64,000 bases of DNA from Actinomycetota bacterium. GTDB taxonomy: Bacteria > Actinomycetota > CADDZG01 > WHSQ01. The notes below the pieces were generated by a model that worked only from the letters and a program-made list of their open reading frames with translations, searched no databases and was not told the DNA's origin. Shown here piece after piece: positions 17,394 through 26,322 of this stretch. Made by a program: the position numbers and the translations under genes. The stretch is taken from positions 41,143 through 105,142 of the forward strand of contig JAUJNI010000002.1 of assembly GCA_030446465.1 (NCBI GenBank), given 5' to 3'. Every line of letters starts with the position of its first letter. Within the stretch, counting starts at the first letter, position 1.

Positions 17394-17407
17394 CAAACGG
17401 TCGTTTG
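17394..17407. promoter_or_regulatory. Palindromic TetR operator (PaaR-like)
   Basis: CAAACG-GT-CGTTTG is a perfect 6+2+6 palindrome between the divergent tetR-paaABCD operon and nth. It fits, from memory, the C-N-AACG-NN-CGTT-N-G form reported for a Thermus PaaR. It sits 32 bases upstream of the tetR ATG, where a promoter would lie. Confidence 0.65.
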
Positions 17408-17434
17408 GGAAGCTTAGCACGGTATCCTCGCCCC

Positions 17435-18178
17435 GTGCCTGTCGACCGGTCGGCGCCTCCCGAGGAGCGGATCCCCTCTATCCTGAGGCGCCTCAAGAGG
17501 GCCTATCCCGAGGCGATCATCGCCCTTGACTTCTCGAACCCATTCGAGTGCGTGGTCGCCACCGTGTTGTCTGCCCAGTCCACCGACATGAAGGTCAACC
17601 AGGTAACGAAAAGCCTCTTCCGCAAATACCGGCGTCCCGAGGATTATCTCGCCGCGCCTGAGGACCAGCTTCAGCAGGACATCCACGCGACGGGGTTCTT
17701 TCGCCAGAAGACAAAGGCTCTAAAGGGACTCAGTCAAAGGCTGATCGACGACTTCGACGGGACGGTCCCCGGCACCATCGCCGAGCTGATCACCTTGCCC
17801 GGTGTGGCTCGCAAGACCGCCAATATCGTCCAGGGCAACTGCTATCCACAAGTGCAGCGCAAGGATCCGGACGCGGGCATCGCCGTTGACACCCATGTGG
17901 GCCGAGTCGCAGTTCGGCTCGGCCTGACCAAGCACAACTCCAAAGATGCCGTGAAGATCGAGCAAGACTTGATGAAGCTGGTCCCCAAGAGGGCGTGGCC
18001 GCGGCTTCCGGATCTGTTCATCGCTCACGGGCGCCAGACCTGTGACGCCAAGAGGCCGCGCTGTGAGGACTGTCCGGTCGAGCGACTGTGCCCCTCGTCC
18101 CAAGAGGCCGGCCTTGCTGACCTGTATCGGCTGCCGCCCCCGCAACGCAAGAAGACGACTGCCCGAGCTGGTAGGTGA
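17435..18178 (+). CDS. nth: Endonuclease III
   Basis: The 247-residue bifunctional DNA glycosylase/AP lyase removes oxidised pyrimidines in base-excision repair. The helix-hairpin-helix with the catalytic Lys is L-P-G-V-A-R-K-T-A, the catalytic Asp is in V-D-T-H-V-G-R, and the C-terminal [4Fe-4S] loop has Cys spacing C-X6-C-X2-C-X5-C. The GTG at 17435 is the first start that does not run into the paa operator. The stop overlaps the GTG of ispH. Confidence 0.93.
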   Translation: MPVDRSAPPEERIPSILRRLKRAYPEAIIALDFSNPFECVVATVLSAQSTDMKVNQVTKSLFRKYRRPEDYLAAPEDQLQQDIHATGFFRQKTKALKGLSQRLIDDFDGTVPGTIAELITLPGVARKTANIVQGNCYPQVQRKDPDAGIAVDTHVGRVAVRLGLTKHNSKDAVKIEQDLMKLVPKRAWPRLPDLFIAHGRQTCDAKRPRCEDCPVERLCPSSQEAGLADLYRLPPPQRKKTTARAGR

Positions 18179-19158
18179 GGGGCCCGGCTACCATGAGTGT
18201 TGTGAAGAAAGTGATCCTTGCGGCCCCCCGCGGATACTGCGCGGGTGTCGATCGAGCCGTTCAGATCGTCGAGAGAGCTTTGGACACCTGTGGCGCGCCG
18301 GTGTACGTACGCAAGGAGATCGTGCACAACCTTCATGTCGTGTCGCAGCTAAAGGAGCGAGGCGCGATCTTCGTCGATTCGGAGGAGCAGATCCCCGAGG
18401 GGGCAGTGTGCGTCTTCTCGGCCCACGGAGTGTCCCCTGAGGTCCGGGCCAACGCCGCTAGACGGAACCTGCAGGTGATCGACGCCACCTGCCCGCTGGT
18501 CACCAAGGTCCACCTCGAGGCCAAGAGGTTTGCACGCAACGGCAGAAGGATCGTCCTGGTCGGCCACGTTGGTCACGAGGAGATCGAGGGGACCGCCGGC
18601 GAAGCCCCCGCCAACACCACGGTCATAGAGGACGCTGCGCAGATCGACGCGCTGAACCTCGACCCGGGCGAGCCGGTTGCTTATCTGACCCAGACCACCT
18701 TGTCGGTCGACGACACGAGAGAAGTAGTCGAGGGTCTCAGGGAACGCTTCACCGATCTCGCAGGACCCCATAACGACGACATCTGCTACGCAACACAGAA
18801 TCGGCAAGTCGCGGTGAAGGCGCTCGCGCCCGAGGCCGATCTCGTGCTCATCGTGGGGGCCCTGAACTCGAGCAACTCCAACCGCATGGTCGAGGTCGCG
18901 ATGAAAGCCGGGACACGGGCTTACCTCGTTCCCGACGAGACCCACCTCCAAGAAAAGTGGCTCGAGGGCGTGGAAGTCGTCGGGGTCAGCTCCGGGGCAA
19001 GCGCTCCCGAGGTGCTGGTAGAGAGGCTGCTGGCGAGGCTGGCTACCTTGGGCTACGAGACGGTGGAGACCAAAGAGGTCACTTCCGAGGACGTCACCTT
19101 CTCGTTGCCCCCGTGGCTGCGCGCCGGGGGCGACAGGGCGGCTGCTCGGCCTACCTAA
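18175..19158 (+). CDS. ispH: 4-hydroxy-3-methylbut-2-enyl diphosphate reductase
   Basis: The 327-residue [4Fe-4S] enzyme makes IPP and DMAPP in the last step of the MEP isoprenoid pathway. The three cluster cysteines are in G-Y-C-A-G-V, D-A-T-C-P-L-V and D-I-C-Y-A-T-Q-N-R; the active-site H-V-G-H-E-E-I-E-G-T and T-Q-T-T-L-S are also present. The GTG at 18175 overlaps the nth stop; an ATG at 18193 is an equally plausible start. The 3' end overlaps the convergent pterin dehydratase by eight bases. Confidence 0.93.
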   Translation: MRGPATMSVVKKVILAAPRGYCAGVDRAVQIVERALDTCGAPVYVRKEIVHNLHVVSQLKERGAIFVDSEEQIPEGAVCVFSAHGVSPEVRANAARRNLQVIDATCPLVTKVHLEAKRFARNGRRIVLVGHVGHEEIEGTAGEAPANTTVIEDAAQIDALNLDPGEPVAYLTQTTLSVDDTREVVEGLRERFTDLAGPHNDDICYATQNRQVAVKALAPEADLVLIVGALNSSNSNRMVEVAMKAGTRAYLVPDETHLQEKWLEGVEVVGVSSGASAPEVLVERLLARLATLGYETVETKEVTSEDVTFSLPPWLRAGGDRAAARPT

Positions 19159-19435
19159 TCGACTGTTCGATCTCTCCGGCGACGTCGAAGTCCCGTGAGG
19201 TCAATCCGCCCTCGGAGTGGGTCGATAGCCCGAGCCGTACCCGGTTCCAGCGGATGTCCATGTCGGGGTGGTGGTCGTAGCGGTCGGCGAGCTTGGCCAC
19301 TTCGTTGACGAACTTGATGGCTGCGGAGAAGTCCTCGAACTCGAACACCTTCTGGATCTCGTCACCCTCGCGCTCCCAGTCCCCGAGCTCGTCGATCCTT
19401 TGTTCGATCTCTTCCTCGCCAAGCAGCTCAGCCAC
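19151..19435 (-). CDS. Pterin-4a-carbinolamine dehydratase
   Basis: The 94-residue protein has the PCD hallmark Y-D-H-H-P-D-M with the paired catalytic histidines, and the flanking F-V-N-E-V-A-K-L-A helix. The family dehydrates 4a-hydroxytetrahydropterin. No aromatic amino acid hydroxylase is nearby, and many actinobacterial copies have an uncertain role, including as molybdopterin-related or regulatory proteins. Confidence 0.85.
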   Translation of the reverse strand: MAELLGEEEIEQRIDELGDWEREGDEIQKVFEFEDFSAAIKFVNEVAKLADRYDHHPDMDIRWNRVRLGLSTHSEGGLTSRDFDVAGEIEQSIR

Positions 19436-19564
19436 GGTCCTCCTGTCAACCTACGCCTTGGGCAATTCCTGCGGCGGAACATACCGTACGGGCGCGATTC
19501 GGCAAACGTGGGCGCGAGAGTAGATTGCGCCGGGATAACCGGTCTCCGAAGGAAGGATTGCGGA

Positions 19565-20569
19565 GTGGAGTACGGGATAGGCATCGGTGGTCCGCTCACC
19601 ATGATCGGCCCCATGGCCCAGATGGTCGAGGACGCAGGGTTCGAGTCCTGTTGGGCGGCGGAGACCACCAACACCGCGTTCGTTCAGGCCGCGGCAGCGA
19701 TCCAGGCAACGACGAAGATCAAGGTGGGCACGGCGATCGCCCTGGCGTTTCCTCGGTCTCCGACCATCACCGCCATGACGGCGTGGGACCTGGACGAGCT
19801 GTCCGGGGGTCGCTTCATATGCGGTCTCGGCAGCCAGGTGAAGGGAGTCAACGAGCGTCGCTTTTCCGTTCGGTTCGAGCACCCGGCCCCCAAGCTCAAG
19901 GAGTACGCCCAGGCGATGCGCACGGTGTGGGCTGCCAACCGCGGTGACAAGGTCACCCACGAGGGCCGCTTTTACAACGTAAGGATGCCGACCTTTCATG
20001 GGCATCCTCAACCCGACCGGCGAGACGTTCCGATCTACTTCGCGGCGGTAGGGGCAGTGATGTCGAGGGTCTGTGGCGAGGTCGCAGATGGCTTGCTCGC
20101 CCATCCCTTGGCGTCACCGAAGTACTTGATGGAGGTCGTGGCTCCCGCGGTCGCGGACGGCGCCGAGCGCTCTGGGCGCAAGCCGTCCGAGGTCAATCTC
20201 ACCGCCAGCCCCATGATCTCGATCTCGGACGACATCGACCTCGCCCGTCGTGAGGTGAAGCTGCAGATCGCCTTCTACGCGACCACCAGGACCTACGCCT
20301 CGATCCTCGAGCTGCATGGCCGCGGGCATATCGTCCCGGAGCTGCGGGCTGCGTTCGAAGCGAAGGACAGGGACCGCATGGTCGAGCTGATCGACGACGA
20401 CCTCTGCGACGCCATCGCCGTCACCGGCACGCCCGATGAAGCGAGAGAGAAGCTGCGGGCGTGGGAGGAGGTGGCCGACCGGGTCAGCGTTGGCGGGCCG
20501 TGGTACGGCCCTCGACCCGAACGGATGCTGGAGAACTACCAGGCGCTGGTGACGACCTTCGGACGCTGA
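19565..20569 (+). CDS. LLM-class F420-dependent oxidoreductase
   Basis: The 334-residue protein belongs to the luciferase-like monooxygenase superfamily, F420-dependent actinobacterial type. Typical features are the start Y-G-I-G-I-G-G, then A-E-T-T-N-T-A, T-K-I-K-V-G-T-A-I, L-S-G-G-R-F-I-C-G-L-G and P-I-Y-F-A-A-V-G. The GTG at 19565 is chosen because the first TIM-barrel strand begins immediately; AAGGAAGGA precedes it. The substrate cannot be predicted. Confidence 0.85.
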   Translation: MEYGIGIGGPLTMIGPMAQMVEDAGFESCWAAETTNTAFVQAAAAIQATTKIKVGTAIALAFPRSPTITAMTAWDLDELSGGRFICGLGSQVKGVNERRFSVRFEHPAPKLKEYAQAMRTVWAANRGDKVTHEGRFYNVRMPTFHGHPQPDRRDVPIYFAAVGAVMSRVCGEVADGLLAHPLASPKYLMEVVAPAVADGAERSGRKPSEVNLTASPMISISDDIDLARREVKLQIAFYATTRTYASILELHGRGHIVPELRAAFEAKDRDRMVELIDDDLCDAIAVTGTPDEAREKLRAWEEVADRVSVGGPWYGPRPERMLENYQALVTTFGR

Positions 20570-20597
20570 CGTACCTGGGTAGCCCCGGCGATCCGAC

Positions 20598-21680
20598 TTA
20601 CTTGCGCCGCCGCTGTTCGACTGCCTCCCCGGCGGCTTCTCCTTCGCCGGCACTCCCGAACTGCTTCGGCTGCTGGTCGAGGGACTCCTCCATCTGCGTT
20701 GTGTGCTTGGAGCCCTTGTCGTCGCCCGGAAAAGCGCCCCCGTCCCGATCGTCGTAGTCGTCATCTCCAGGTGCGCCCGCCTCGCGCTCCATTTGCTCGG
20801 TCTCCTCAGCGGTGAGGCCCGAGGTGCTCGTCGGTTTGGTCGAGTCCTTTTCCTCGGACATCCCGATAGGGCCCTCGGTGGCGCCGGCGAGGAACTGCTT
20901 GACGACCGGGATCTCGGACTCGAACATCTCGCGCGCGGGGCCAAAGCGCACGAGGTTCCTGCGGTAGAGCATGCCGATGTAGTCGGACACCCTGCGCGCG
21001 GTCGAGATGTCGTGCGTGACGACGATGAAGGTGGCCCGCAGTTGGCGGTTCAGGTCGATGATCAGCTCGTTGAGGAAGGCCGTTCTCACCGGGTCGAGGC
21101 CCGAGTCCGGCTCGTCGAACAGCACGATCTCGGGGTCGAGGACCAGGGCCCGGGCAAGGCCGGCTCGCTTTTTCATACCTCCGGAGATCTCACCCGGTAG
21201 CTTCTTCTCGGCCCCCGTAAGGCCCACCATCGTGAGCTTCTCGTCGACGATGTTCTTGATGTCGCCCTCTCTCTTCTTGGTGTGCTCGCGCAGTGGAAAG
21301 GCGACGTTGTCGAAGATGTTCATGGAACCGAACAGAGCGCCGTCCTGAAAGAGAACGCCGAACTTGCGGCGAACCTGATAGAGCTCTTTCTCGCTCAGCG
21401 CGGGGACGTTCTTACCGTCGATCCAGATCTCGCCCCGGTCGGGTTTGAGCAGACCCACCAAGTGCTTCAGGAACACCGACTTCCCGGTCCCCGAGGGCCC
21501 GAGCATCAGTGTGATCTTGCCCTTGGGAACGTCGAAGGTGATGTTTTCCAGAACGGTCTGGGGGCCGAAGGACTTCGTTAGCCCAACGATGCCGATCTCC
21601 GTGTCGGGCTCGCCGTCGGCGTGATGGCCGTCGTCTTGGTAGCGCTCGCGATCCTCGACCTGCTCCAGCTTCTGGGCCAT
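20598..21680 (-). CDS. Mla/Mce-type lipid transport ATPase with long acidic tail
   Basis: The 360-residue protein has an ABC ATPase domain of the MlaF/Mkl type: Walker A G-P-S-G-T-G-K-S, Q-loop F-Q-D-G-A-L-F-G-S, signature I-S-G-G-M-K-K-R, Walker B I-V-L-F-D-E-P-D-S-G-L-D-P. The L-F-G-S-M-N and G-M-K-K-R features are characteristic of lipid-transport ATPases. About 95 residues follow the domain and are acidic, low-complexity and probably disordered. No MlaE permease or Mce gene is nearby, so the ATPase is an orphan here. A second ATG at 21689 is possible, but GGGGATC sits better before 21680. Confidence 0.85.
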   Translation of the reverse strand: MAQKLEQVEDRERYQDDGHHADGEPDTEIGIVGLTKSFGPQTVLENITFDVPKGKITLMLGPSGTGKSVFLKHLVGLLKPDRGEIWIDGKNVPALSEKELYQVRRKFGVLFQDGALFGSMNIFDNVAFPLREHTKKREGDIKNIVDEKLTMVGLTGAEKKLPGEISGGMKKRAGLARALVLDPEIVLFDEPDSGLDPVRTAFLNELIIDLNRQLRATFIVVTHDISTARRVSDYIGMLYRRNLVRFGPAREMFESEIPVVKQFLAGATEGPIGMSEEKDSTKPTSTSGLTAEETEQMEREAGAPGDDDYDDRDGGAFPGDDKGSKHTTQMEESLDQQPKQFGSAGEGEAAGEAVEQRRRK

Positions 21681-21789
21681 GATCCCCATCCCTCGATCGT
21701 GCGCTCGGTGTCGGCGCCGGCCGGTAGAGGTTACCGGCCCCCGAAGTGTATTCCGTGTGTGCCGGCCCCAGTCGATAGGATGCGCCGTC

Positions 21790-22956
21790 GTGGATTTCCG
21801 AGACACTCCCGAAGAGGCGGCCTTCCGCAAAGAGCTGCGGGGTTGGATCGAGGCCCATCTTCCTGAAGGGTGGCGGGGCCGCAACCCAACGCCGGGGGGA
21901 CTCGAGGTGGACGCGGCCCGTGAGTGGTCCAAGCGGCTGCACGAAGCGGGGTACGCGGGCCTCACCTGGCCCTTGGAATACGGGGGCCAAGGAGCCCCCT
22001 ACACCTATCAGGCGATCTTCCTCGAGGAGATGGCGCGGGCCGAGGCGCCGGAGCACATTGGAGTCATAGGGCTTGGAATGGCGGGCCCAACCATCATGGT
22101 GCACGGCACCGAGGAGCAGAAACGAGCTCATCTTCACAAGACGCTCTCGGGGGAGGAGGTCTGGTGCCAGGGCTTCTCGGAGCCCGGGTCCGGCTCGGAC
22201 CTCGCGTCGCTCAGGACCAAAGCGGAGGATGCGGGGGACCACTACATCGTCAATGGCCAGAAGGTGTGGTCGTCCTACGCTCACATTGCCGATATGTGCA
22301 TCCTCGTCGTCCGGACCGACGCAAGCGTTCCGAAACACAAGGGCATCACCTATTTGCTCGTGGATATGCGCTCGGCTGGGATAGACGTCAGACCTCTGGT
22401 GCAGATCACCGGCGACCCCGAGTTCAACGAGATCTTCTTCACCGACGTGGCAGTTCCAAAGAGCAACGTTGTAGGGGAGGTGAACGAGGGATGGGGTGTT
22501 GCCATGACGACGCTGCTTCACGAACGCGGAACGCTGGGCTTCGCTCTTACCGCGCGCCTCGAGGTTGCCGTTGCGAAGCTCATAGCCCTGGTCAAAGAGA
22601 GAGGGGCAGATGCCGATCCGATCGTGCGCGACCGAGTGGCGCAGCAGTGGATGGAGTTGCAGGCCCTTAAATTGACGAACTACCGGGCACTCACAACCTT
22701 GATGAAGACGGGTATCCCGGGCCCCGAAGGTTCGATCGCCAAGCTGCACTGGTCCGAGTCGAATCAACGTCTGACTAAGCTGGCGCTCGACGTTCTGGGT
22801 CCCCATGCACAACTCGACGGTGACGACGGCGTGTGGGGCGGCTACTGGCAGCATCAGCAGCTCAGAAGTCGCGGCAACACGATCGAAGCGGGGACCTCCG
22901 AGATCCTTCGCAACATCATCGCGGAGCGGGTCCTTGGCCTCCCTCGTAGCCGATAG
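21790..22956 (+). CDS. Acyl-CoA dehydrogenase
   Basis: The 388-residue flavoenzyme has the acyl-CoA dehydrogenase fold: an N-terminal helical domain, W-C-Q-G-F-S-E-P-G-S-G-S-D-L-A near residue 130 (FAD/substrate contact), the Y-I-V-N-G-Q-K-V-W strand and the C-terminal E-A-G-T-S-E-I-L-R-N-I. It introduces a 2,3-double bond into an acyl-CoA. The GTG at 21790 starts D-F-R-D-T-P-E-E-A, the usual N-terminus. A second dehydrogenase follows after 11 bases; adjacent pairs in mycobacteria often form heterotetramers. Confidence 0.9.
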   Translation: MDFRDTPEEAAFRKELRGWIEAHLPEGWRGRNPTPGGLEVDAAREWSKRLHEAGYAGLTWPLEYGGQGAPYTYQAIFLEEMARAEAPEHIGVIGLGMAGPTIMVHGTEEQKRAHLHKTLSGEEVWCQGFSEPGSGSDLASLRTKAEDAGDHYIVNGQKVWSSYAHIADMCILVVRTDASVPKHKGITYLLVDMRSAGIDVRPLVQITGDPEFNEIFFTDVAVPKSNVVGEVNEGWGVAMTTLLHERGTLGFALTARLEVAVAKLIALVKERGADADPIVRDRVAQQWMELQALKLTNYRALTTLMKTGIPGPEGSIAKLHWSESNQRLTKLALDVLGPHAQLDGDDGVWGGYWQHQQLRSRGNTIEAGTSEILRNIIAERVLGLPRSR

Positions 22957-22967
22957 GTGAACGACTA

Positions 22968-24068
22968 GTGGACTTCGCCTTTACAGACGAGCAAGAGATG
23001 CTCCGGCATCAAGCTAGATCTTTTCTCGCCACCGAGTTCCCGGCCGAACGGATCGCGGAGCTGTCTTTCTCGGAGGCCGGTTGGGACGAGTCCTCGTGGC
23101 GCACAATGGCCGAGCTCGGGTGGACCGGCCTGTCGATTCCCGAGGAGCACGGCGGAGCGGGGATGAGCTTTCTCGACGAATCGGTGCTCTTTGAAGAGCT
23201 GGGTTATGCGCTTTATCCGGGGCCGTATCTCTCGACCGTGGCTCTCACGCTGCCGGCGTTCGCAGATGCACCCGACCTGCTCGCATCGGTGGCGGCCGGC
23301 ACCGCAACGGCGACGGTTGCCATTGCCGAACCAGGAGGTCCTTCGTCACTCGAGGACGCCGGCGGGGTCCGCACCGAAGCCCTGCGAGCCGGCCGGGGGT
23401 GGTCTGTGACGGGCACCAAGGAGCTGGTGTGCGATCTAGCCACTGCGGGCCACGTAGTGATGGTGGCGCGGTCGGAAGAGGGAGTGGGCATGTGGTCCGT
23501 GGCTCCACCGGTGAGTTCGAGACGGGTGACCTCCACCATGGACAGATCGAGGCGTCTCGGACGCCTGGTGCTCGAGGAGGAGCCGGCGAGGCTGCTCGTT
23601 GGCCCCGAACACCTCGAACCCGTCCTAAGGCAGATGCGTAGCCGCGGGCTTGCCGCGCTTGCGCTCGAAGCGGTCGGCATCGCCCAGAAGGCCTTCGAGC
23701 TTGCGCGCGATTACTCCAAGGAGCGCAAGCAGTTCGACAAGGCGATCGGCGCCTATCAGGCGATCTCCCATCAAGTGAGCAACATCTACATCGACATGGA
23801 GTTGGCTCGCTCGCTTGCGTACTGGGCGGCCTGGTGCGTGGCGGAAGAGGACCCGCGTGCGCCGACCGCCGCGGCGGCCGCCAAGGCCTTGGCGTCCGAG
23901 GCTGCGGTGGCCGCGTGCGAGCGCTCTATCCAGATCCACGGCGGCGTCGGCTTCACCTGGGAGCATGTGCTGCACCGCTACTACAAGCGTGCTCAATGGA
24001 TCTCGAGCTTCGAAGGGGGAGTGAGCGCGCAGAGAGCCGTAGTTGCGTCGTCGTTGCTGGATGCCTAG
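22968..24068 (+). CDS. Acyl-CoA dehydrogenase (partner subunit)
   Basis: The 366-residue protein starts D-F-A-F-T-D-E-Q-E-M-L and ends with H-G-G-V-G-F-T-W-E-H, a signature of the second subunit in paired actinobacterial acyl-CoA dehydrogenases. The central beta domain is present but more divergent than in the upstream gene, with a shortened E-P-G-G-P-S-S loop. It starts on GTG 11 bases after the first dehydrogenase. A heteromeric enzyme for long, branched or steroid-derived acyl-CoA is likely by analogy. Confidence 0.88.
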   Translation: MDFAFTDEQEMLRHQARSFLATEFPAERIAELSFSEAGWDESSWRTMAELGWTGLSIPEEHGGAGMSFLDESVLFEELGYALYPGPYLSTVALTLPAFADAPDLLASVAAGTATATVAIAEPGGPSSLEDAGGVRTEALRAGRGWSVTGTKELVCDLATAGHVVMVARSEEGVGMWSVAPPVSSRRVTSTMDRSRRLGRLVLEEEPARLLVGPEHLEPVLRQMRSRGLAALALEAVGIAQKAFELARDYSKERKQFDKAIGAYQAISHQVSNIYIDMELARSLAYWAAWCVAEEDPRAPTAAAAAKALASEAAVAACERSIQIHGGVGFTWEHVLHRYYKRAQWISSFEGGVSAQRAVVASSLLDA

Positions 24069-24110
24069 AGGCCTCTACGGCGCCCCTCATGCCGTTATTG
24101 TTTGGCCTGC

Positions 24111-25301
24111 ATGCCGGGGGACAGTGCAGTACGGACCATCGAGAAGCTTCCCGCGCGCTTTCGCCGAGAGCGCGTCGACAAGGACGCTCGTCTTCGAATC
24201 TCTTTAGGAGGAGACTGCCGCGACGTTGTCGTGTCCTCGGGGGGATGCTGGGTCGAGCGCCCCACCGGCGCTGCGGCTGCGGAGATCCGGACAGACTTCG
24301 CCACCTGGCTTGCCATCGATGAAGGACGGCTCTCAGGCATTGAGGCGTTTGCCCATCGCCGTCTCTCGGTGAGAGGCAGTATCGAAGCAGCGCTTCAGTT
24401 CGAGCCTTTGTTCGATCGGCCCGACGCAGGAGGGTTGCGCTACTCAGTCGACAGCGTCGACACCGGCGGGCCGCAAATGTCGGTCCTTGTCGCGGGAGCG
24501 GTCGGGGCCCATCCACTGGTGTTGATCCACGGACTCGGAGCAACCAAGGCATCGTGGCTAACGGTCATCCCGGAGCTTGCTCGGAGCCATCGTGTGCTAG
24601 CGATCGACCTTCCCGGCTTCGGAGCCTCTTCAAAGCCATGGGCGCGCTACGACTCCCAGTGGTTGTCGGAGCAGGTCTTCGGACTGCTCGACGCGCTCGG
24701 TTACGACGACGCGCTGGTGGCAGGGAACTCCATGGGCGGAAAGATCGCGATGGAGATGGCTATGGGTCGTCCCGAAAGAGTCACGGCGATCGCGTGCTTG
24801 TGTCCCGCCGCCGCGTTCAGCCACCGTCCGATGCTGTTCTTCGCCCGCCTCCTTCGGCCCGAGCTGGGCCTGGTCGCGGGGCGCATCTCGCGAGCCCGTG
24901 TCAGGGCGCAGCTTCGGATGATGATGGCAAATCCGGACGCTATTGAAGACGATTGGTACGAGGCCGCGGTGGACGATTTCTTGTCCTCGTGGAGGAGCCC
25001 CAGGGCACGCGCGGCGTTCTTTAGGGCCGCCCGTCAGATCTATCTGGAGGAGCCCGATGGGGAGACCGGGTTTTGGGCTCGCTTGGCGCGCATGCCCCGG
25101 CCTGCACTGTTCATCTACGGGGAGCGCGATCCGTTGATCACTCATCGTTTTGGCCGCAAGATCGAGAGCGCCCTCCCGGATGCCAAGGTCTTGGTGTGGC
25201 GCGATTGCGGACACGTCCCGCAGCTGGAGCACCCCGAGCGGACTGCGACCTCGCTCGCCGAGTTCTTCGCCGGAGTGACCGGGGGCCGGGTCGCCAGCTA
25301 G
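24111..25301 (+). CDS. SCP2-alpha/beta hydrolase fusion protein
   Basis: The 396-residue protein has two parts. Residues about 15-105 match an SCP2-like lipid-binding fold (D-F-A-T-W-L-A-I-D-E-G-R, then L-S-V-R-G-S-I-E-A-A-L and F-E-P-L-F). Residues about 120-390 are an alpha/beta hydrolase with oxyanion H-G-L-G, nucleophile elbow G-N-S-M-G-G, acid in Y-G-E-R-D-P-L and His in C-G-H-V-P-Q. The fusion suggests a hydrophobic ester or thioester substrate presented by the N-terminal pocket (inference). It lies 42 bases after the acyl-CoA dehydrogenase pair on the same strand. The ATG at 24111 is preferred to the TTG at 24102. Confidence 0.8.
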   Translation: MPGDSAVRTIEKLPARFRRERVDKDARLRISLGGDCRDVVVSSGGCWVERPTGAAAAEIRTDFATWLAIDEGRLSGIEAFAHRRLSVRGSIEAALQFEPLFDRPDAGGLRYSVDSVDTGGPQMSVLVAGAVGAHPLVLIHGLGATKASWLTVIPELARSHRVLAIDLPGFGASSKPWARYDSQWLSEQVFGLLDALGYDDALVAGNSMGGKIAMEMAMGRPERVTAIACLCPAAAFSHRPMLFFARLLRPELGLVAGRISRARVRAQLRMMMANPDAIEDDWYEAAVDDFLSSWRSPRARAAFFRAARQIYLEEPDGETGFWARLARMPRPALFIYGERDPLITHRFGRKIESALPDAKVLVWRDCGHVPQLEHPERTATSLAEFFAGVTGGRVAS

Positions 25302-25337
25302 CGAACCTTGCAGCAGGAGAAGGAGCAAGGAACGCTG

Positions 25338-26318
25338 ATGAAAGTCCTGGTTCTGGGTGGCACCCAGTTCGTCGGCCGCCATATCGTCGAGGTGGCGCTC
25401 GGTCGAGGGCACGAAGTCACGCTATTCAACCGAGGGCGTACCGCCCCCGGGCTCTTCCCAGACGCGGAGGAGCTCCACGGAGACAGGGACGGTGGCCTCC
25501 ATCCTCTCGAGGGCCGGACGTGGGACGCCGTCGTCGACGTCAACGGTTACGTCCCCCGTGTCGTGCAACAGTCCACCGGGTTACTACGCGGTGCGGTTGA
25601 TCACTACACCTTCATCTCGACGATTTCGGTGTATTCGGAGAGGGCGGCGGGGATGGACGAGAGCGCAACGCTGTCTCGCTTGGCCGACCAGGCGGCTGAA
25701 GAGCAGACGCAAGAGACCTACGGGCCTCTCAAGGTTCTCTGTGAAGAGGTGGTGCAGGATGTCTTTGCCGATCGCGCCGCAATCGTTCGTCCCGGGATCG
25801 TTGCAGGCCCTTACGACGACACCGACCGGTTTACTTACTGGCCGGTGCGCGTGGCGGATGGTGGCGAGGTGCTCGCACCGGGAACGCCAGAGCGCCCGGT
25901 CCAGTTCATCGACGCCAGGGATCTAGCCGAGTGGACGCTGAAGATGACTGACGAACGGCGAGGCGGCGTTTACAACGCGACCGGACCGGAGTACGACCTG
26001 ACCATGGGCGGCTTTCTAGGTGACTGCAATGCGGTCACCGGCGGTGGAGCGCGCTTTGAATGGGTGCCCGACGAGTTCCTTCTTAGCTACGGGTTGCAGC
26101 CGTCCGATTTGCCGCTGGCGGTTCGGTCGTCGGAGGTTGCCTGGTTCATGGTGGACTGCTCTCGAGCCATTGCAGCGGGTCTCAGCTACCGCCCTCTGGC
26201 AGACACCATTCGGGACATGCTTGAGTGGGTACGCTCCACCGGACGGCGGCTCAACGCGGGGCTTTCGCCGCAACAAGAGGCGGAATTACTGGAAAGGTGG
26301 CGTCGTTCGGCACAATAG
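25338..26318 (+). CDS. NAD-dependent epimerase/reductase, CSP41-like
   Basis: The 326-residue extended-SDR-like protein starts with a Rossmann motif G-G-T-Q-F-V-G-R-H near residue 8. The catalytic Tyr-X3-Lys is present as Y-G-P-L-K, and F-N-R-G-R-T is a typical NADP-contact segment. It resembles plant CSP41-type and bacterial NAD-dependent epimerases. The ATG at 25338 has AGGAGAAGGAGCAAGG upstream. The substrate is unknown. Confidence 0.82.
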   Translation: MKVLVLGGTQFVGRHIVEVALGRGHEVTLFNRGRTAPGLFPDAEELHGDRDGGLHPLEGRTWDAVVDVNGYVPRVVQQSTGLLRGAVDHYTFISTISVYSERAAGMDESATLSRLADQAAEEQTQETYGPLKVLCEEVVQDVFADRAAIVRPGIVAGPYDDTDRFTYWPVRVADGGEVLAPGTPERPVQFIDARDLAEWTLKMTDERRGGVYNATGPEYDLTMGGFLGDCNAVTGGGARFEWVPDEFLLSYGLQPSDLPLAVRSSEVAWFMVDCSRAIAAGLSYRPLADTIRDMLEWVRSTGRRLNAGLSPQQEAELLERWRRSAQ

Positions 26319-26322
26319 AGCC

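Noticed and set aside
21412-22854. 480-codon minus-strand frame
   Set aside because: It is antisense to an acyl-CoA dehydrogenase and to part of the ATPase gene, with low-quality sequence and no recognisable motif.
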